From NCBI GenBank assembly GCA_951801245.1, contig CATOMC010000001.1:124001-188000 (forward strand): a stretch of 64,000 bases of DNA. The letters run 5' to 3'. The DNA is from an uncultured Lachnospiraceae bacterium (GTDB lineage: Bacteria > Bacillota_A > Clostridia > Lachnospirales > Lachnospiraceae). The notes beneath the pieces were generated by a model. It did no database searches. It was not told the origin of the DNA and was given only the letters and a program-made list of their open reading frames with translations. The position numbers and the translations under genes were made by a program. Below are positions 27,694 through 37,186 of the stretch, piece by piece. Numbering within the stretch: position 1 is the stretch's first letter; each line of letters starts with the position of its first letter.

Positions 27694-28956
27694 TTACAAC
27701 TGGCAGGGGCAGGAAATCTTACCCGTCACTGCACTGGCGGCCGCCACTGCCGGGCTCGCCAGATAAATCTCCGAATCCACATGTCCCATACGGCCCACAA
27801 AGTTGCGGTTGGTGGTGGATACACAGCGTTCCCCTTCGGCCAGGATACCCATATAACCGCCAAGGCACGGCCCGCAGGTAGGGGTGCTGACAATGGCGCC
27901 TGCCTCAATAAATATCTTTAAAAGCCCCTCTTCCATGGCCTGCAGATAAATCGCCTGTGTCGCCGGAATCACGATACAGCGCATTCCCGGTGCCACATGT
28001 CTGCCCTGTAAGACCTCGGCCGCGATCCGAAGGTCATCCAGACGGCCGTTGGTACAAGAGCCGATCACTACCTGATCGATCCGGATATCTTCCTTGATCT
28101 CATCAATGGTCTTCGTATTCTCAGGCAGATGAGGGAAAGCCACTGTCGGTCTTAAAGTACTAAGGTCAATGGTATATTCCTCATCATAGACCGCATCCTC
28201 ATCCGCCTCGTAAATCTTGTATTCTCTCGTGCTGTGTTCCTTCATATAGGCAATGGCAAGTTCATCTACTGGGAAAATACCGTTCTTACCGCCTGCTTCG
28301 ATGGCCATGTTGGCAATGGTGAACCTGTCATCCATGGTCAGATTGGCAATACCGCTTCCCGTAAACTCCATGGATTTATATAAAGCACCGTCTACGCCGA
28401 TCATACCGATGATATGTAAGATCACATCCTTACCGCTGACCCATTTATCCGGCTTGCCCACAAGATTAAAGCGGATGGCGGAAGGTACCTTGAACCAGGC
28501 CTTGCCCGTAGCCATCCCGGCCGCCATGTCCGTACTGCCGACACCGGTAGAAAAGGCGCCCAGCGCCCCATACGTACAAGTGTGGGAGTCTGCGCCGATG
28601 ATGACATCTCCCGCCACCGTCAGGCCTTTTTCCGGCAGGAGGGCATGTTCGATGCCCATCTGTCCTACTTCAAAATAATTGGTGATCTCATTTCTGCGGG
28701 CAAATTCCCTGACGCACTTACAATGCTCCGCTGATTTGATGTCCTTGTTCGGTACAAAGTGATCCGGTACCAGAGCGATCTTGTCTTTGTCAAAAACGCC
28801 GTTAGTATTCATCTTCTCCATTTCTTTGATTGCTACCGGACTGGTGATATCGTTACCGAGAACCAGATCAAGATCAGCCTCAATCAACTGTCCTGCTTCC
28901 ACCTTATCCAAACCGGCATGTGCCGCCAGAATTTTTTGTGTCATTGTCATTCCCAT
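27694..28956 (-). CDS. leuC: 3-isopropylmalate dehydratase large subunit
   Basis: A 420-residue aconitase-family subunit that holds the catalytic 4Fe-4S cluster. The cluster Cys residues are visible in GSCTNGR and [10 protein letters not shown]. The N-terminal [19 protein letters not shown] and the [15 protein letters not shown] block are typical. The short size and separate LeuD indicate the archaeal/clostridial type of isomerase. AGGAGG lies 7 nt before the ATG. leuA and leuB are not in the window. Confidence 0.95.
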   Translation of the reverse strand: MGMTMTQKILAAHAGLDKVEAGQLIEADLDLVLGNDITSPVAIKEMEKMNTNGVFDKDKIALVPDHFVPNKDIKSAEHCKCVREFARRNEITNYFEVGQMGIEHALLPEKGLTVAGDVIIGADSHTCTYGALGAFSTGVGSTDMAAGMATGKAWFKVPSAIRFNLVGKPDKWVSGKDVILHIIGMIGVDGALYKSMEFTGSGIANLTMDDRFTIANMAIEAGGKNGIFPVDELAIAYMKEHSTREYKIYEADEDAVYDEEYTIDLSTLRPTVAFPHLPENTKTIDEIKEDIRIDQVVIGSCTNGRLDDLRIAAEVLQGRHVAPGMRCIVIPATQAIYLQAMEEGLLKIFIEAGAIVSTPTCGPCLGGYMGILAEGERCVSTTNRNFVGRMGHVDSEIYLASPAVAAASAVTGKISCPCQL

Positions 28957-28997
28957 GTCTGTTCCTCCTCGTATGCAGTTAAGTCTGGATGTAAACA

Positions 28998-29066
28998 GTA
29001 GCCTTCCTGGCTCCGCATAAGCGGAAACGCAAAGCTACTCCATATTCTTCTCACGCTATTTTAGCA
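28998..29066 (-). promoter_or_regulatory. Possible leuCD promoter and leader hairpin
   Basis: On the minus strand an extended -10, TGC-TAAAAT (29066-29058), lies just after the kinase terminator. The following leader folds into a hairpin with outer GTAGC/GCTAC (29038-28998) and inner TCCGC-TTAT-GCGGA arms. No T-box consensus or U-run terminator is visible, so regulation by tRNA is not supported. Confidence 0.35.
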
Positions 29067-29075
29067 TACAACACC

Positions 29076-29105
29076 CAAAAAGGGAAGGGGCTTAAAGCCC
29101 CTTCC
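29076..29105 (-). terminator. Intrinsic terminator after the histidine kinase
   Basis: A perfect 11-bp palindromic stem GGAAGGGGCTT / AAGCCCCTTCC (29083-29105) includes the kinase stop codon and is followed on the minus strand by TTTTT. Confidence 0.85.
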
Positions 29106-31539
29106 ACACAATCGTCACCTTAAATAAGTCTCCGTCAACGGTTACTTTCATTTTCCCTTTCTGCAGTTCCACAAAGCTTCGGGCAATGGCAAGTCCCAGG
29201 CCGCTTCCTTCCGTATTGCGGGAACTGTCTCCTCTGACAAAGCGTTCCATTAGGCTGTCGGGAGAGACAGTCAGTTCTGTTTCGGACATGTTTTTCAGTT
29301 CTATCACCACCGTATCGTCATGCCGGGCTAAACTCACATATACTCTGGTGTGCGGCATGGCGTATTTGATGATGTTGGTGTAGAGATTTTCAAAAATCCG
29401 GTAGGTTTTCTGGCTGTCCAGCATGAGGAACTGTTTATCTTCTGGCATCCGGAACCGGAAACTCAAATCCGCCTCCTCCACCTTATCTTCATACTCCAGA
29501 TATACCTGGCGCATCAGATTACCGATATCTACTTTCTCCAACTGAAATACGACATTGCCGCTGCTGGCTTTGCTTATCTCAAACAGATCTTCTATCAGTA
29601 TCTTTAACCGTCTTGCCTTTCTTGCAAGGACATCCAGGTATTCTTCCCGCTGCTCTTTCGTAACACCTTCTTCCTGCAACAGCTCAATATAAGTGGTGAT
29701 GGCCGTGAGCGGCGTCTTTAAGTCGTGAGAAACGTTGGTGATCAGTTCGGTACGCATCCGTTGGCTCTTGACTTCCTCTTCCACCGCCTTCGAGAATCCA
29801 AGCTGAATCTCGGCCAGATTATTCTTATAGGACTCAAAGACACCCCAGTCCCCCGTGAACTTGGTCTGCAGATTGCCGTCTGCGATGGACTGTGTAGCTA
29901 CGAGCAGGTTCTTATACTGCATCTGAATATGGCGGATATACTTCTTTAGCGCCAGATACAGGACCGCCGAATATAACAGTAACAGAAATACCCCGGCAAA
30001 CCATAACATACTTAAGAAAGCGAGGACCAGATAATTGAGCACCACAATCTTAAAAAGTGTTTTATTGATATTGGTTCCAAGATCCACATGAAGGATCTCT
30101 TCTTTAAACGCTGTCACCTTGCGGTTTCCATAAGAATTGGCTCCATGCCAGATGCGGTAACAAATACTCCGCTCTTTGAAATAACGCTTACAGCCAAGCG
30201 TATACACCTGTCCAAGACCGGTTACCAGAATATACCACAGCCCGAACATCAAGAACAGACATACCACATTGAACCCGACAGTGATTGCCTCTATATACTG
30301 CATGGAGAGATTAGGCAGACAGGATTGTATCATGTCACCCAGATCTGACAGGCTATAAGCATCCCAATTGTCCATGGTGTACATCACCAGCTCTGTCACA
30401 ATCTCACCCATAAAGCAAAACAGTAAAAATAAGATCAGGCAAAGGATTTCCAGATGAAACTGAAATACCCATAATTCATGCAGATGGTATCTTTTTGATA
30501 AAGGCAACATCAGTGCCAGCACGCCAAGGATAAGCAGGAAAATGCGAAAAACATTGGCTATCCCGATACTACTGTATGCTCCATAGGAACTTATTCTGGG
30601 TGTATAGATACCGGAATCTGTCAGGAAGCTTTTTTGTTCCGTTGTGAAGGCATAACAGATCGTACAGTTTCTGGGCGTATTGTTTACCGCAATCTGGGCT
30701 TTCATGAGGCTGCTGTCATAATAATAATAAATATCCCCTTCCGCAACACTGTTTTGCAGGTAACCGTCCGCATAATAGAAATCATAGAAGCTTCTCTCCA
30801 GATAGCTGCTTCTCATGACGCGCTGTACGTTTCTTAAGAGACTGTCGCCATCGCTTCCCTTAACCCACACGTGTTCCAGAAAACCGGCATCGTCATAACG
30901 CATCTTGATATAATAGGGATAACGGGAAAGCAGTTCCTCGGAAGCCTCCTTGGTGCCAAGCTGGCAAAGGTTGCTGCCCGTATTGGTGACCATGGTATCC
31001 TTTTCATGATCGATAATCTGATAATCCATGATGTAATTGATTTGATTCTCAAAATCATCTTCCCAGCCTCTTAACATTTCGTATATCTTCCGGCCCGCAT
31101 ATTCACCGGCGCTTTCCCCGCCAAAATCTATATACGCCGCACTGGTATTCGAAACAGGTTCTTCGGTTATGGACAGATATACATCCTGATACTTGAGCGG
31201 TGTCCCCAATATCTGTTCCTGCAGTTCCTTATAGAGAATCGTGTTTGCCTTATAGAGGTCTCTCAGGAAATCTTCGTTTTCCATCGCATCTTCGTTGAAT
31301 TCAGCTCTAATGATACCGACCTGCATCTGGAAATGCGGATACAGACTGACAAACCCTGCCGCAGCCAGAAACACTAAGAGCACTGCAGTCAGGATGCCGC
31401 CTTTGTTGCTTTTGACCCGATTCTTTTTACGGTCTGCCTTTTCTTTGACATCCTCTGTGCTTATATTTTCTGTAAATTTGTTTTCTGTAGCTGTATTATC
31501 CGTTTTTAGATGATCATTGTCTTTCAATTTTGTATCCAA
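29092..31539 (-). CDS. Large membrane sensor histidine kinase
   Basis: An 815-residue HisKA kinase. It has a charged N-terminal tail, a first membrane span (about 48-70), a large extracytoplasmic domain (to about 335), several further spans (about 335-540), then a HAMP-like linker. The DHp helix holds His605 in VSHDLKTPLTAI, and the ATPase has an N-box around Asn722 and a G-box EGSGLGLAI near 778. It probably phosphorylates the OmpR-type regulator upstream, whose 3' end it overlaps by 26 bp. The start is a TTG with only a weak ribosome site. The multi-span arrangement is unusual for OmpR-partner kinases. Confidence 0.88.
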   Translation of the reverse strand: MDTKLKDNDHLKTDNTATENKFTENISTEDVKEKADRKKNRVKSNKGGILTAVLLVFLAAAGFVSLYPHFQMQVGIIRAEFNEDAMENEDFLRDLYKANTILYKELQEQILGTPLKYQDVYLSITEEPVSNTSAAYIDFGGESAGEYAGRKIYEMLRGWEDDFENQINYIMDYQIIDHEKDTMVTNTGSNLCQLGTKEASEELLSRYPYYIKMRYDDAGFLEHVWVKGSDGDSLLRNVQRVMRSSYLERSFYDFYYADGYLQNSVAEGDIYYYYDSSLMKAQIAVNNTPRNCTICYAFTTEQKSFLTDSGIYTPRISSYGAYSSIGIANVFRIFLLILGVLALMLPLSKRYHLHELWVFQFHLEILCLILFLLFCFMGEIVTELVMYTMDNWDAYSLSDLGDMIQSCLPNLSMQYIEAITVGFNVVCLFLMFGLWYILVTGLGQVYTLGCKRYFKERSICYRIWHGANSYGNRKVTAFKEEILHVDLGTNINKTLFKIVVLNYLVLAFLSMLWFAGVFLLLLYSAVLYLALKKYIRHIQMQYKNLLVATQSIADGNLQTKFTGDWGVFESYKNNLAEIQLGFSKAVEEEVKSQRMRTELITNVSHDLKTPLTAITTYIELLQEEGVTKEQREEYLDVLARKARRLKILIEDLFEISKASSGNVVFQLEKVDIGNLMRQVYLEYEDKVEEADLSFRFRMPEDKQFLMLDSQKTYRIFENLYTNIIKYAMPHTRVYVSLARHDDTVVIELKNMSETELTVSPDSLMERFVRGDSSRNTEGSGLGLAIARSFVELQKGKMKVTVDGDLFKVTIVWKGL

Positions 31540-32221
31540 TACCCCACACCACCTTCAAATATTTTGGCTCCCGGGGATTTAGTTCTATCTTCTCCCGGAT
31601 TTTTCTGACATGTACCATAATAGTGTCTGTGTTGATTGCTTGTTCATTCCAGACACGCTCGTAAATCTCTTCTGCAGAAAACACCCGGCCGGGATTTTTC
31701 ATCAGAAGCAGTAATATCTTAAACTCTATGGGCGTCAATTTAACAGGTTTGCCGTCCACAAATACTTCCACCGTATCCTCGTGCAGTTCCAGACCGCCGA
31801 TGATATAGACTTTATCATTCTGGTTCTCTTTGCCCATCATTTCCAGGAAACGGCCATATCTGCGCAGGTGGGAATTGACTCTTGCAAGCAGTTCCATGGT
31901 CGTAAAAGGCTTGGTCACATAGTCGTCCGCGCCCATATTAAGACCCATGATCTTATCTACTTCCTCGGACTTGGCAGAGAGCATGATGACGGGAAACTCA
32001 TACCCTAATTCCCGCACACGCATCATCATGTTGATGCCGTCCATCCGCGGCATCATCACGTCAACAATAGCCAGATGGATTTCCTCCTTTTCGATCTGCG
32101 CAAGTCCCTCAACGCCATCGGCCGCCTGAAAAACCACGTAACCCTGGTTTCTCAGATAAATCTCGATACCTTCCCGAATCTCTTTATCATCCTCAACAAT
32201 CAGAATGTGATATGTGTCCAT
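31514..32221 (-). CDS. OmpR/PhoB-family response regulator
   Basis: A 235-residue regulator. The receiver domain carries the acidic pair in ILIVEDDKE, the phospho-acceptor Asp54 in AIVDVMMP and the Lys in VTKPFTTMEL; a C-terminal PhoB-type winged helix follows (about 135-235). The start at 32221 has AGGGGGT upstream; the longer reading adds 14 residues without support. It overlaps the kinase and follows the glycosyltransferase gene by 45 bp. Confidence 0.93.
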   Translation of the reverse strand: MDTYHILIVEDDKEIREGIEIYLRNQGYVVFQAADGVEGLAQIEKEEIHLAIVDVMMPRMDGINMMMRVRELGYEFPVIMLSAKSEEVDKIMGLNMGADDYVTKPFTTMELLARVNSHLRRYGRFLEMMGKENQNDKVYIIGGLELHEDTVEVFVDGKPVKLTPIEFKILLLLMKNPGRVFSAEEIYERVWNEQAINTDTIMVHVRKIREKIELNPREPKYLKVVWGIGYKIERQ

Positions 32222-32266
32222 TTCTGTACCCCCTCTTACCATGTATATAAAGTAGTATAGCATAAT

Positions 32267-33478
32267 CTACCCGGTACGGGCAGGCTGTCCATAAAATCTG
32301 GTACGCCGTGCCTCATAGGACCATATGACCTGTCTGTAACAAGAGGCTGCATGTTCTGCGATTGCCTGGCATTCGTATGTCCGAGCCGTCTTTTGGGCGC
32401 CTCTTCGCAGCGTTTCCAGCTCTTTGGGAGACAAGATATCCATCAGTCTGTCAGCAAAAACATGCTCATCGTGTGCCGTATCCTGTGCCCTTTCCCCGGA
32501 CACCTCCGTCATATAACCGTTGACTGCGTTTCGCACAATATCTTCCGTGCCGGTAGCACGAAGTGCCAGTACGGGTGTGCCTGCCGCCATGGCTTCCAGA
32601 AGCACGATGCCCTGCGTTTCGGACCGGGAAGCAAACAAAAACAGATCGCAGGCATGAAAGTAATCCTTAATGGCCTCATTAGGCACTTCTCCCGCCAGTA
32701 CAACTTCTTCTGTCAAAGAAAGCTGCCTGATCTGTCTGCACAGTTTCTCCCTATAAGGCCCGTCACCGATCAGAAGAAACTTAAAACAGGAGCCGGCTTT
32801 TTGCTTATAAAGTGCCAGGCTTTCCAACAGGAACTCCAGATTCTTTTCTTTGGCGAGTCTTGCTGCCGTACCAAACAGCCAGGGTCTTCCTTCACAAAAC
32901 TTCTCTCGCAGTGATGCCGCTTTTGTCGGATCCGGACAGAAGTTTTCTGCCGATAATCCTGTGGGCAGTACCTCTATGGGAGCCTGTATGCCGATTTCCT
33001 GCAGGTAAGTGCGGATATTCGGGGTAGGCGCAAACACCATATGGCAAAATCCCAATGTCTTTCGCAGATAGAAAGGCATCATGTTCTGCAGACGGGAAAG
33101 CCCCACATAGTGCAGATACTGCTCGTACCGTGTGTGATATGTACAGACGATGGGCACATGGTATTTCCAGGAAAGGTAACGGGCCGTAGAACCGATCATC
33201 ATGGGATGATGCACATGAATGATGTCAAAATCTTGCTCCCGGAACTTCCTTTCGATCTTGGGATCCAGACTGTTTGGCACGGAGAATCCTCCTGCCGCGC
33301 CCTTCCATAAAGCGCCGTATCTTATCACATCCTCCTCTTGTGTCTGTTCATCATAGCTGGGTGCAAATATGGTAACCTGATGTCCCAGTGCACGCAGACT
33401 TTTGGACAATTTCTCCACAGAGATGGGGACACCTGCTACAAACGGTTTATAGTTATTCGTCATCATGGCAATCTTCAT
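32267..33478 (-). CDS. GT4-family glycosyltransferase, probable diacylglycerol glycosyltransferase
   Basis: A 403-residue GT-B-fold enzyme. The N-terminal donor/acceptor region reads MTNNYKPFVAGVPISVEKLSKSL-like, followed by DIIHVHHPMMIGS, and the C-terminal nucleotide-sugar site has the E-x7-E motif in SETQGIVLLEAMA. Close relatives by pattern are the 1,2-diacylglycerol 3-alpha-glucosyltransferases that make glycolipids. Acceptor specificity is inferred, not shown. The start at 33478 uses AGGA about 10 nt upstream rather than a GTG 9 bp earlier. It sits between the dedA and response-regulator genes, which suggests a membrane-lipid theme. Confidence 0.82.
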   Translation of the reverse strand: MKIAMMTNNYKPFVAGVPISVEKLSKSLRALGHQVTIFAPSYDEQTQEEDVIRYGALWKGAAGGFSVPNSLDPKIERKFREQDFDIIHVHHPMMIGSTARYLSWKYHVPIVCTYHTRYEQYLHYVGLSRLQNMMPFYLRKTLGFCHMVFAPTPNIRTYLQEIGIQAPIEVLPTGLSAENFCPDPTKAASLREKFCEGRPWLFGTAARLAKEKNLEFLLESLALYKQKAGSCFKFLLIGDGPYREKLCRQIRQLSLTEEVVLAGEVPNEAIKDYFHACDLFLFASRSETQGIVLLEAMAAGTPVLALRATGTEDIVRNAVNGYMTEVSGERAQDTAHDEHVFADRLMDILSPKELETLRRGAQKTARTYECQAIAEHAASCYRQVIWSYEARRTRFYGQPARTG

Positions 33479-33505
33479 AGCTGTCACATCCTTTCTGTCG
33501 TATGC

Positions 33506-34015
33506 TCATGTCAGATATCCTAACACCATATCTCCCAGGAAATATCCTGCTCCCACAAACACCAGATTCCATACAAGAATCCCCAGTGTGGAGCTGACGA
33601 TATATTTGGCCATGTTCATCTTAGACACCCCGGCCGGAATGGAAATCAGTGTCCGGATCATGGGAATCAGCTTACTGATGAAAATACCAAGACTTCCCTT
33701 CTGCCTGACCCATTTCAATTTGGCTTCGATCGCGGGGCGCTGCCCAGGAAACTTAGCAAGATACTTTTGAAGGGCGAAATCGCCGCCGGTATATCCTATA
33801 AAGTATAAGACCAGGCTGCCCGTGAGACCTGCCGCGACTGTGATCAGAAGTGCAACCGGAAACGTAATCTGCCCTCTGGCGGCCCAGATTCCCGCAAGCG
33901 GCATGATGACCCCGGCCGGGAAGCCCGGAAGGTTAAGATATTCCAGAAGCACGATCACAAAGATGGCAATGCCGCCATATTTCGTAAAATACTCCATGAT
34001 AATTTCTGCTGTCAT
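33506..34015 (-). CDS. DedA-family membrane protein
   Basis: A 169-residue polytopic protein of the DedA family, with four to five hydrophobic segments. The family region LEYLNLPGFPAGVIMPLAGIWAA-like (about residues 23-45) and the late GKLIPMIRTLISIPAG-like block are present. DedA proteins are implicated in lipid flipping (undecaprenyl phosphate or phosphatidylethanolamine) and proton-motive force. GGAGGAG precedes the ATG. It is first in the DedA-GT4-regulator-kinase row. Confidence 0.87.
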   Translation of the reverse strand: MTAEIIMEYFTKYGGIAIFVIVLLEYLNLPGFPAGVIMPLAGIWAARGQITFPVALLITVAAGLTGSLVLYFIGYTGGDFALQKYLAKFPGQRPAIEAKLKWVRQKGSLGIFISKLIPMIRTLISIPAGVSKMNMAKYIVSSTLGILVWNLVFVGAGYFLGDMVLGYLT

Positions 34016-34398
34016 AAGTGTTTCTCCTCCTTCTTATGCTCAAATTGGGTAATTGCAAAACTCAGCTTAATGCTATAATCATTGTGCAATTCCTTGGAAT
34101 CTACTTTTATTAACGAAACAGACGACTTATTTTCTTCCATAATTACAATATAATTGCCAATTCTAAACAGAAACAGAATCTACTTCTTAACATTTTCTAA
34201 ACAAAACCATGTTAAAATTATTAATACAGACACACAAAAACGCCGCCCGGAGGCGGCGATTCGTTTTCTATGATACTGCAATTTCCTATAACATATAAAT
34301 GCCGAACAGTCACAAAACCTGTCACTGTACGGCATTCATTACATTTCCATTCTATAGATTGTCTCTATTATCTTTACTGCAAACTTACCATTTCATAT
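34016..34398. other. 383-bp AT-rich intergenic region
   Basis: It lies between the tetR stop and the dedA start and holds no convincing ORF. It contains a terminator (34236-34258), an imperfect inverted repeat GCCGaACAGT/ACTGTaCGGC at 34300-34334, and two copies of a 10-bp direct repeat GAATCTACTT at 34097-34106 and 34176-34185. No clear dedA promoter was found by eye. Confidence 0.6.
34236..34258 (-). terminator. Intrinsic terminator of the ilv-tetR row
   Basis: On the minus strand CGCCGCC-loop-GGCGGCG is followed by TTTTT. It lies about 140 nt after the tetR stop. Confidence 0.75.
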
Positions 34399-34962
34399 TC
34401 ATAGCATTTCGTTCAACATTTCATCCATAGAACGATGAATAATATACTGGTAGACCGTTGCCATCTCTTCCGGAGATATAATCATATCTTTCCGGATCCA
34501 TGTCATCACCACGAAAGTCAGCGACTGGGCATAATACTCTGCCACAATTTCAGGCGTCATCCATGTATGGATAAAGGGCCTGTCCTCACACCGCGCGCTG
34601 ATATAAGTTAACAACATTTCCCGGATGCAATTTCTTACAATACTCTCAAAAGAGTTCTGTCCTTCCATCTTGGCGGCGCGGATGCAGAATTCCTTCATTT
34701 TCAGTGCATTCGCAAAAATAAGCACCAGTCCGTCCTCCAGATGACCTCTCTGCAGTGTTGCTGTAAGAGGCTCTAAGACTTCCTTTTTGACAATCCATTC
34801 CAGAAGGTCATACTTATCTTGAAAATGATTATAAAAAGTCGGTCTTATCACCCCTGCTCCGTCTGTAATATCTTTGATGGTAATCTTTTCAATGGGTATT
34901 TTAAGCACAAGCTGTCTAAAACTTTCTGCCAGTCTCTGGTCTACATTTGTTCTGGACTCCAT
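34399..34962 (-). CDS. TetR/AcrR-family transcriptional regulator
   Basis: A 187-residue TetR-type repressor. The N-terminal helix-turn-helix is in ITIKDITDGAGVIRPTFYNHFQDKYDLL. The C-terminal ligand domain resembles the DhaS-like TetR_C subgroup, with IREMLLTY and the final EEMATVYQYIIHRSMDEML. The start at 34962 has AGAGG 5 nt upstream. It is the last gene of the metH-ilvBNNC row, 17 bp after ilvC. It may control that operon or membrane genes nearby; the effector is not known. Confidence 0.88.
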   Translation of the reverse strand: MESRTNVDQRLAESFRQLVLKIPIEKITIKDITDGAGVIRPTFYNHFQDKYDLLEWIVKKEVLEPLTATLQRGHLEDGLVLIFANALKMKEFCIRAAKMEGQNSFESIVRNCIREMLLTYISARCEDRPFIHTWMTPEIVAEYYAQSLTFVVMTWIRKDMIISPEEMATVYQYIIHRSMDEMLNEML

Positions 34963-34979
34963 GCGCACCTCTGCTTCTG

Positions 34980-36017
<1,038 letters not shown>

Positions 36018-36120
36018 TTAAATTTGTAAATATAACTGAAAGGGACTCCTCCCTTGAGCTAACGACAGTAATTAAACTACTGAAGTATAACACCCTGAAC
36101 AATCACCCTCATGCGGCGAT

Positions 36121-36621
36121 TCATTCCAAATAAGTAACATTCTCAATACCGCGTCCAAGCCCTGCAATACCGGTACGAGCCAGTTCCAGAATCTCGTATC
36201 CGTCTAAGAGACTGATAAACGCTTCTATCTTATCCTGATTACCGGTCAGTTCGATGATCAGACTTTCCGTAGAGACATCGATGATCTTGGCACGGAAAAT
36301 ATCAGCCACGGAAATGACGCCCTGCCTTTCCTGGGCGGAAGCCTTGACTTTGATCAGGACAAGTTCTCTGTAAACACTCTCACTGGGACGCAGTTCCTTA
36401 ATATCCCGCACATCGATCAGCTTGGATACCTGCTTTTCAATCTGGTCAAGGATCTCATCATCGCCGGAGGTAACGATGGTAATCCGCGTAAATCTGGGAT
36501 CTGCCGTCACGCCTGCGGTAATGCTGTCAATATTGTAGCCGCGTCTGGAAAAAAGACCGGAGATACGGCTCAAAACACCGGATGTATTATCAACTAATAA
36601 CTGTAAAACTTTTTTTTGCAT
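36121..36621 (-). CDS. ilvN: Acetolactate synthase small (regulatory) subunit, copy 1
   Basis: A 166-residue regulatory subunit. The N-terminal ACT domain (about 1-75) holds LLVDNTSGVLSRISGLFSRRGYNIDSI, and the C-terminal ALS_ss_C domain ends LARTGIAGLGRG. The length is typical. It should confer valine feedback on the catalytic IlvB subunit. Copy 2 (36695-37183) lies just upstream. This copy is closest to the classic IlvN/IlvH consensus and is the more likely canonical one. Confidence 0.93.
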   Translation of the reverse strand: MQKKVLQLLVDNTSGVLSRISGLFSRRGYNIDSITAGVTADPRFTRITIVTSGDDEILDQIEKQVSKLIDVRDIKELRPSESVYRELVLIKVKASAQERQGVISVADIFRAKIIDVSTESLIIELTGNQDKIEAFISLLDGYEILELARTGIAGLGRGIENVTYLE

Positions 36622-36694
36622 AAGACCATGCCTTTCTGTGATTTTGATACAAACACTGTCAATAATTGTAGCAACTTAAGCGACAAAAGTCAAT

Positions 36695-37183
36695 CTAATT
36701 GTCTGTTTCCAGGCATTTCTGTAAGGCCAGAGTGCCGGTTCGTGCCATCTCCACAATACTGATCCCCTGCATCATGCTGATAAGCAGTTTGATCCGTTCC
36801 GGCACATCACAGATCTGTATGATCATCATGTTTTTGGACATGTCTACAATATCAGCGTTCATGATCTCGCAGGTCTCCATGATATCCCGGCGGTTGCTCT
36901 TATTGTATTTGACTTTCATCAGCATCAGTTCCCTGCTCACACTGCTTGGTTCATCGAAGGTCTTTACTTTGATGACATCGATCTTCTTGTTCAGTTGTTT
37001 TTCAATCTGCTCGATCGTCCGCTGGTCTCCGGAGCTGACAATGGTCATGCGGGAGACGGTGGAATCCTCTGTTTCTCCGACCGCCAGACTGTCAATATTA
37101 AAACATCTTCTCGAGAACAGGCCGGCTACTTTGCACAGGACACCGGATCTGTTTTCCACTAATACAGAATAAATTTTCTTCAT
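36695..37183 (-). CDS. ilvN: Acetolactate synthase small (regulatory) subunit, copy 2
   Basis: A 162-residue ACT protein of the same family as copy 1, but clearly different in sequence: VLVENRSGVLCKVAGLFSRRCFNIDSLAV at the start and MARTGTLALQK at the end. The ATG has AGGAGG, which overlaps the ilvB stop, 3 bp away, so it is translationally coupled to the large subunit. The tandem duplication suggests distinct effector responses or replaced regulation. The gap to copy 1 is 73 bp. Confidence 0.92.
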   Translation of the reverse strand: MKKIYSVLVENRSGVLCKVAGLFSRRCFNIDSLAVGETEDSTVSRMTIVSSGDQRTIEQIEKQLNKKIDVIKVKTFDEPSSVSRELMLMKVKYNKSNRRDIMETCEIMNADIVDMSKNMMIIQICDVPERIKLLISMMQGISIVEMARTGTLALQKCLETDN

Positions 37184-37186
37184 CTT

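Noticed and set aside
28957..29091. T-box riboswitch upstream of leuC
   Set aside because: Only 135 nt are available, and no TGGNACCGCG-type T-box sequence or antiterminator/terminator pair is visible.
34271..34290. A 16-base string CTGCAATTTCCTATAA recurs near 34,277 and 49,902
   Set aside because: A 16-base match anywhere in 64 kb is close to chance expectation (about 0.5 by simple counting), and neither site sits in a matching context.
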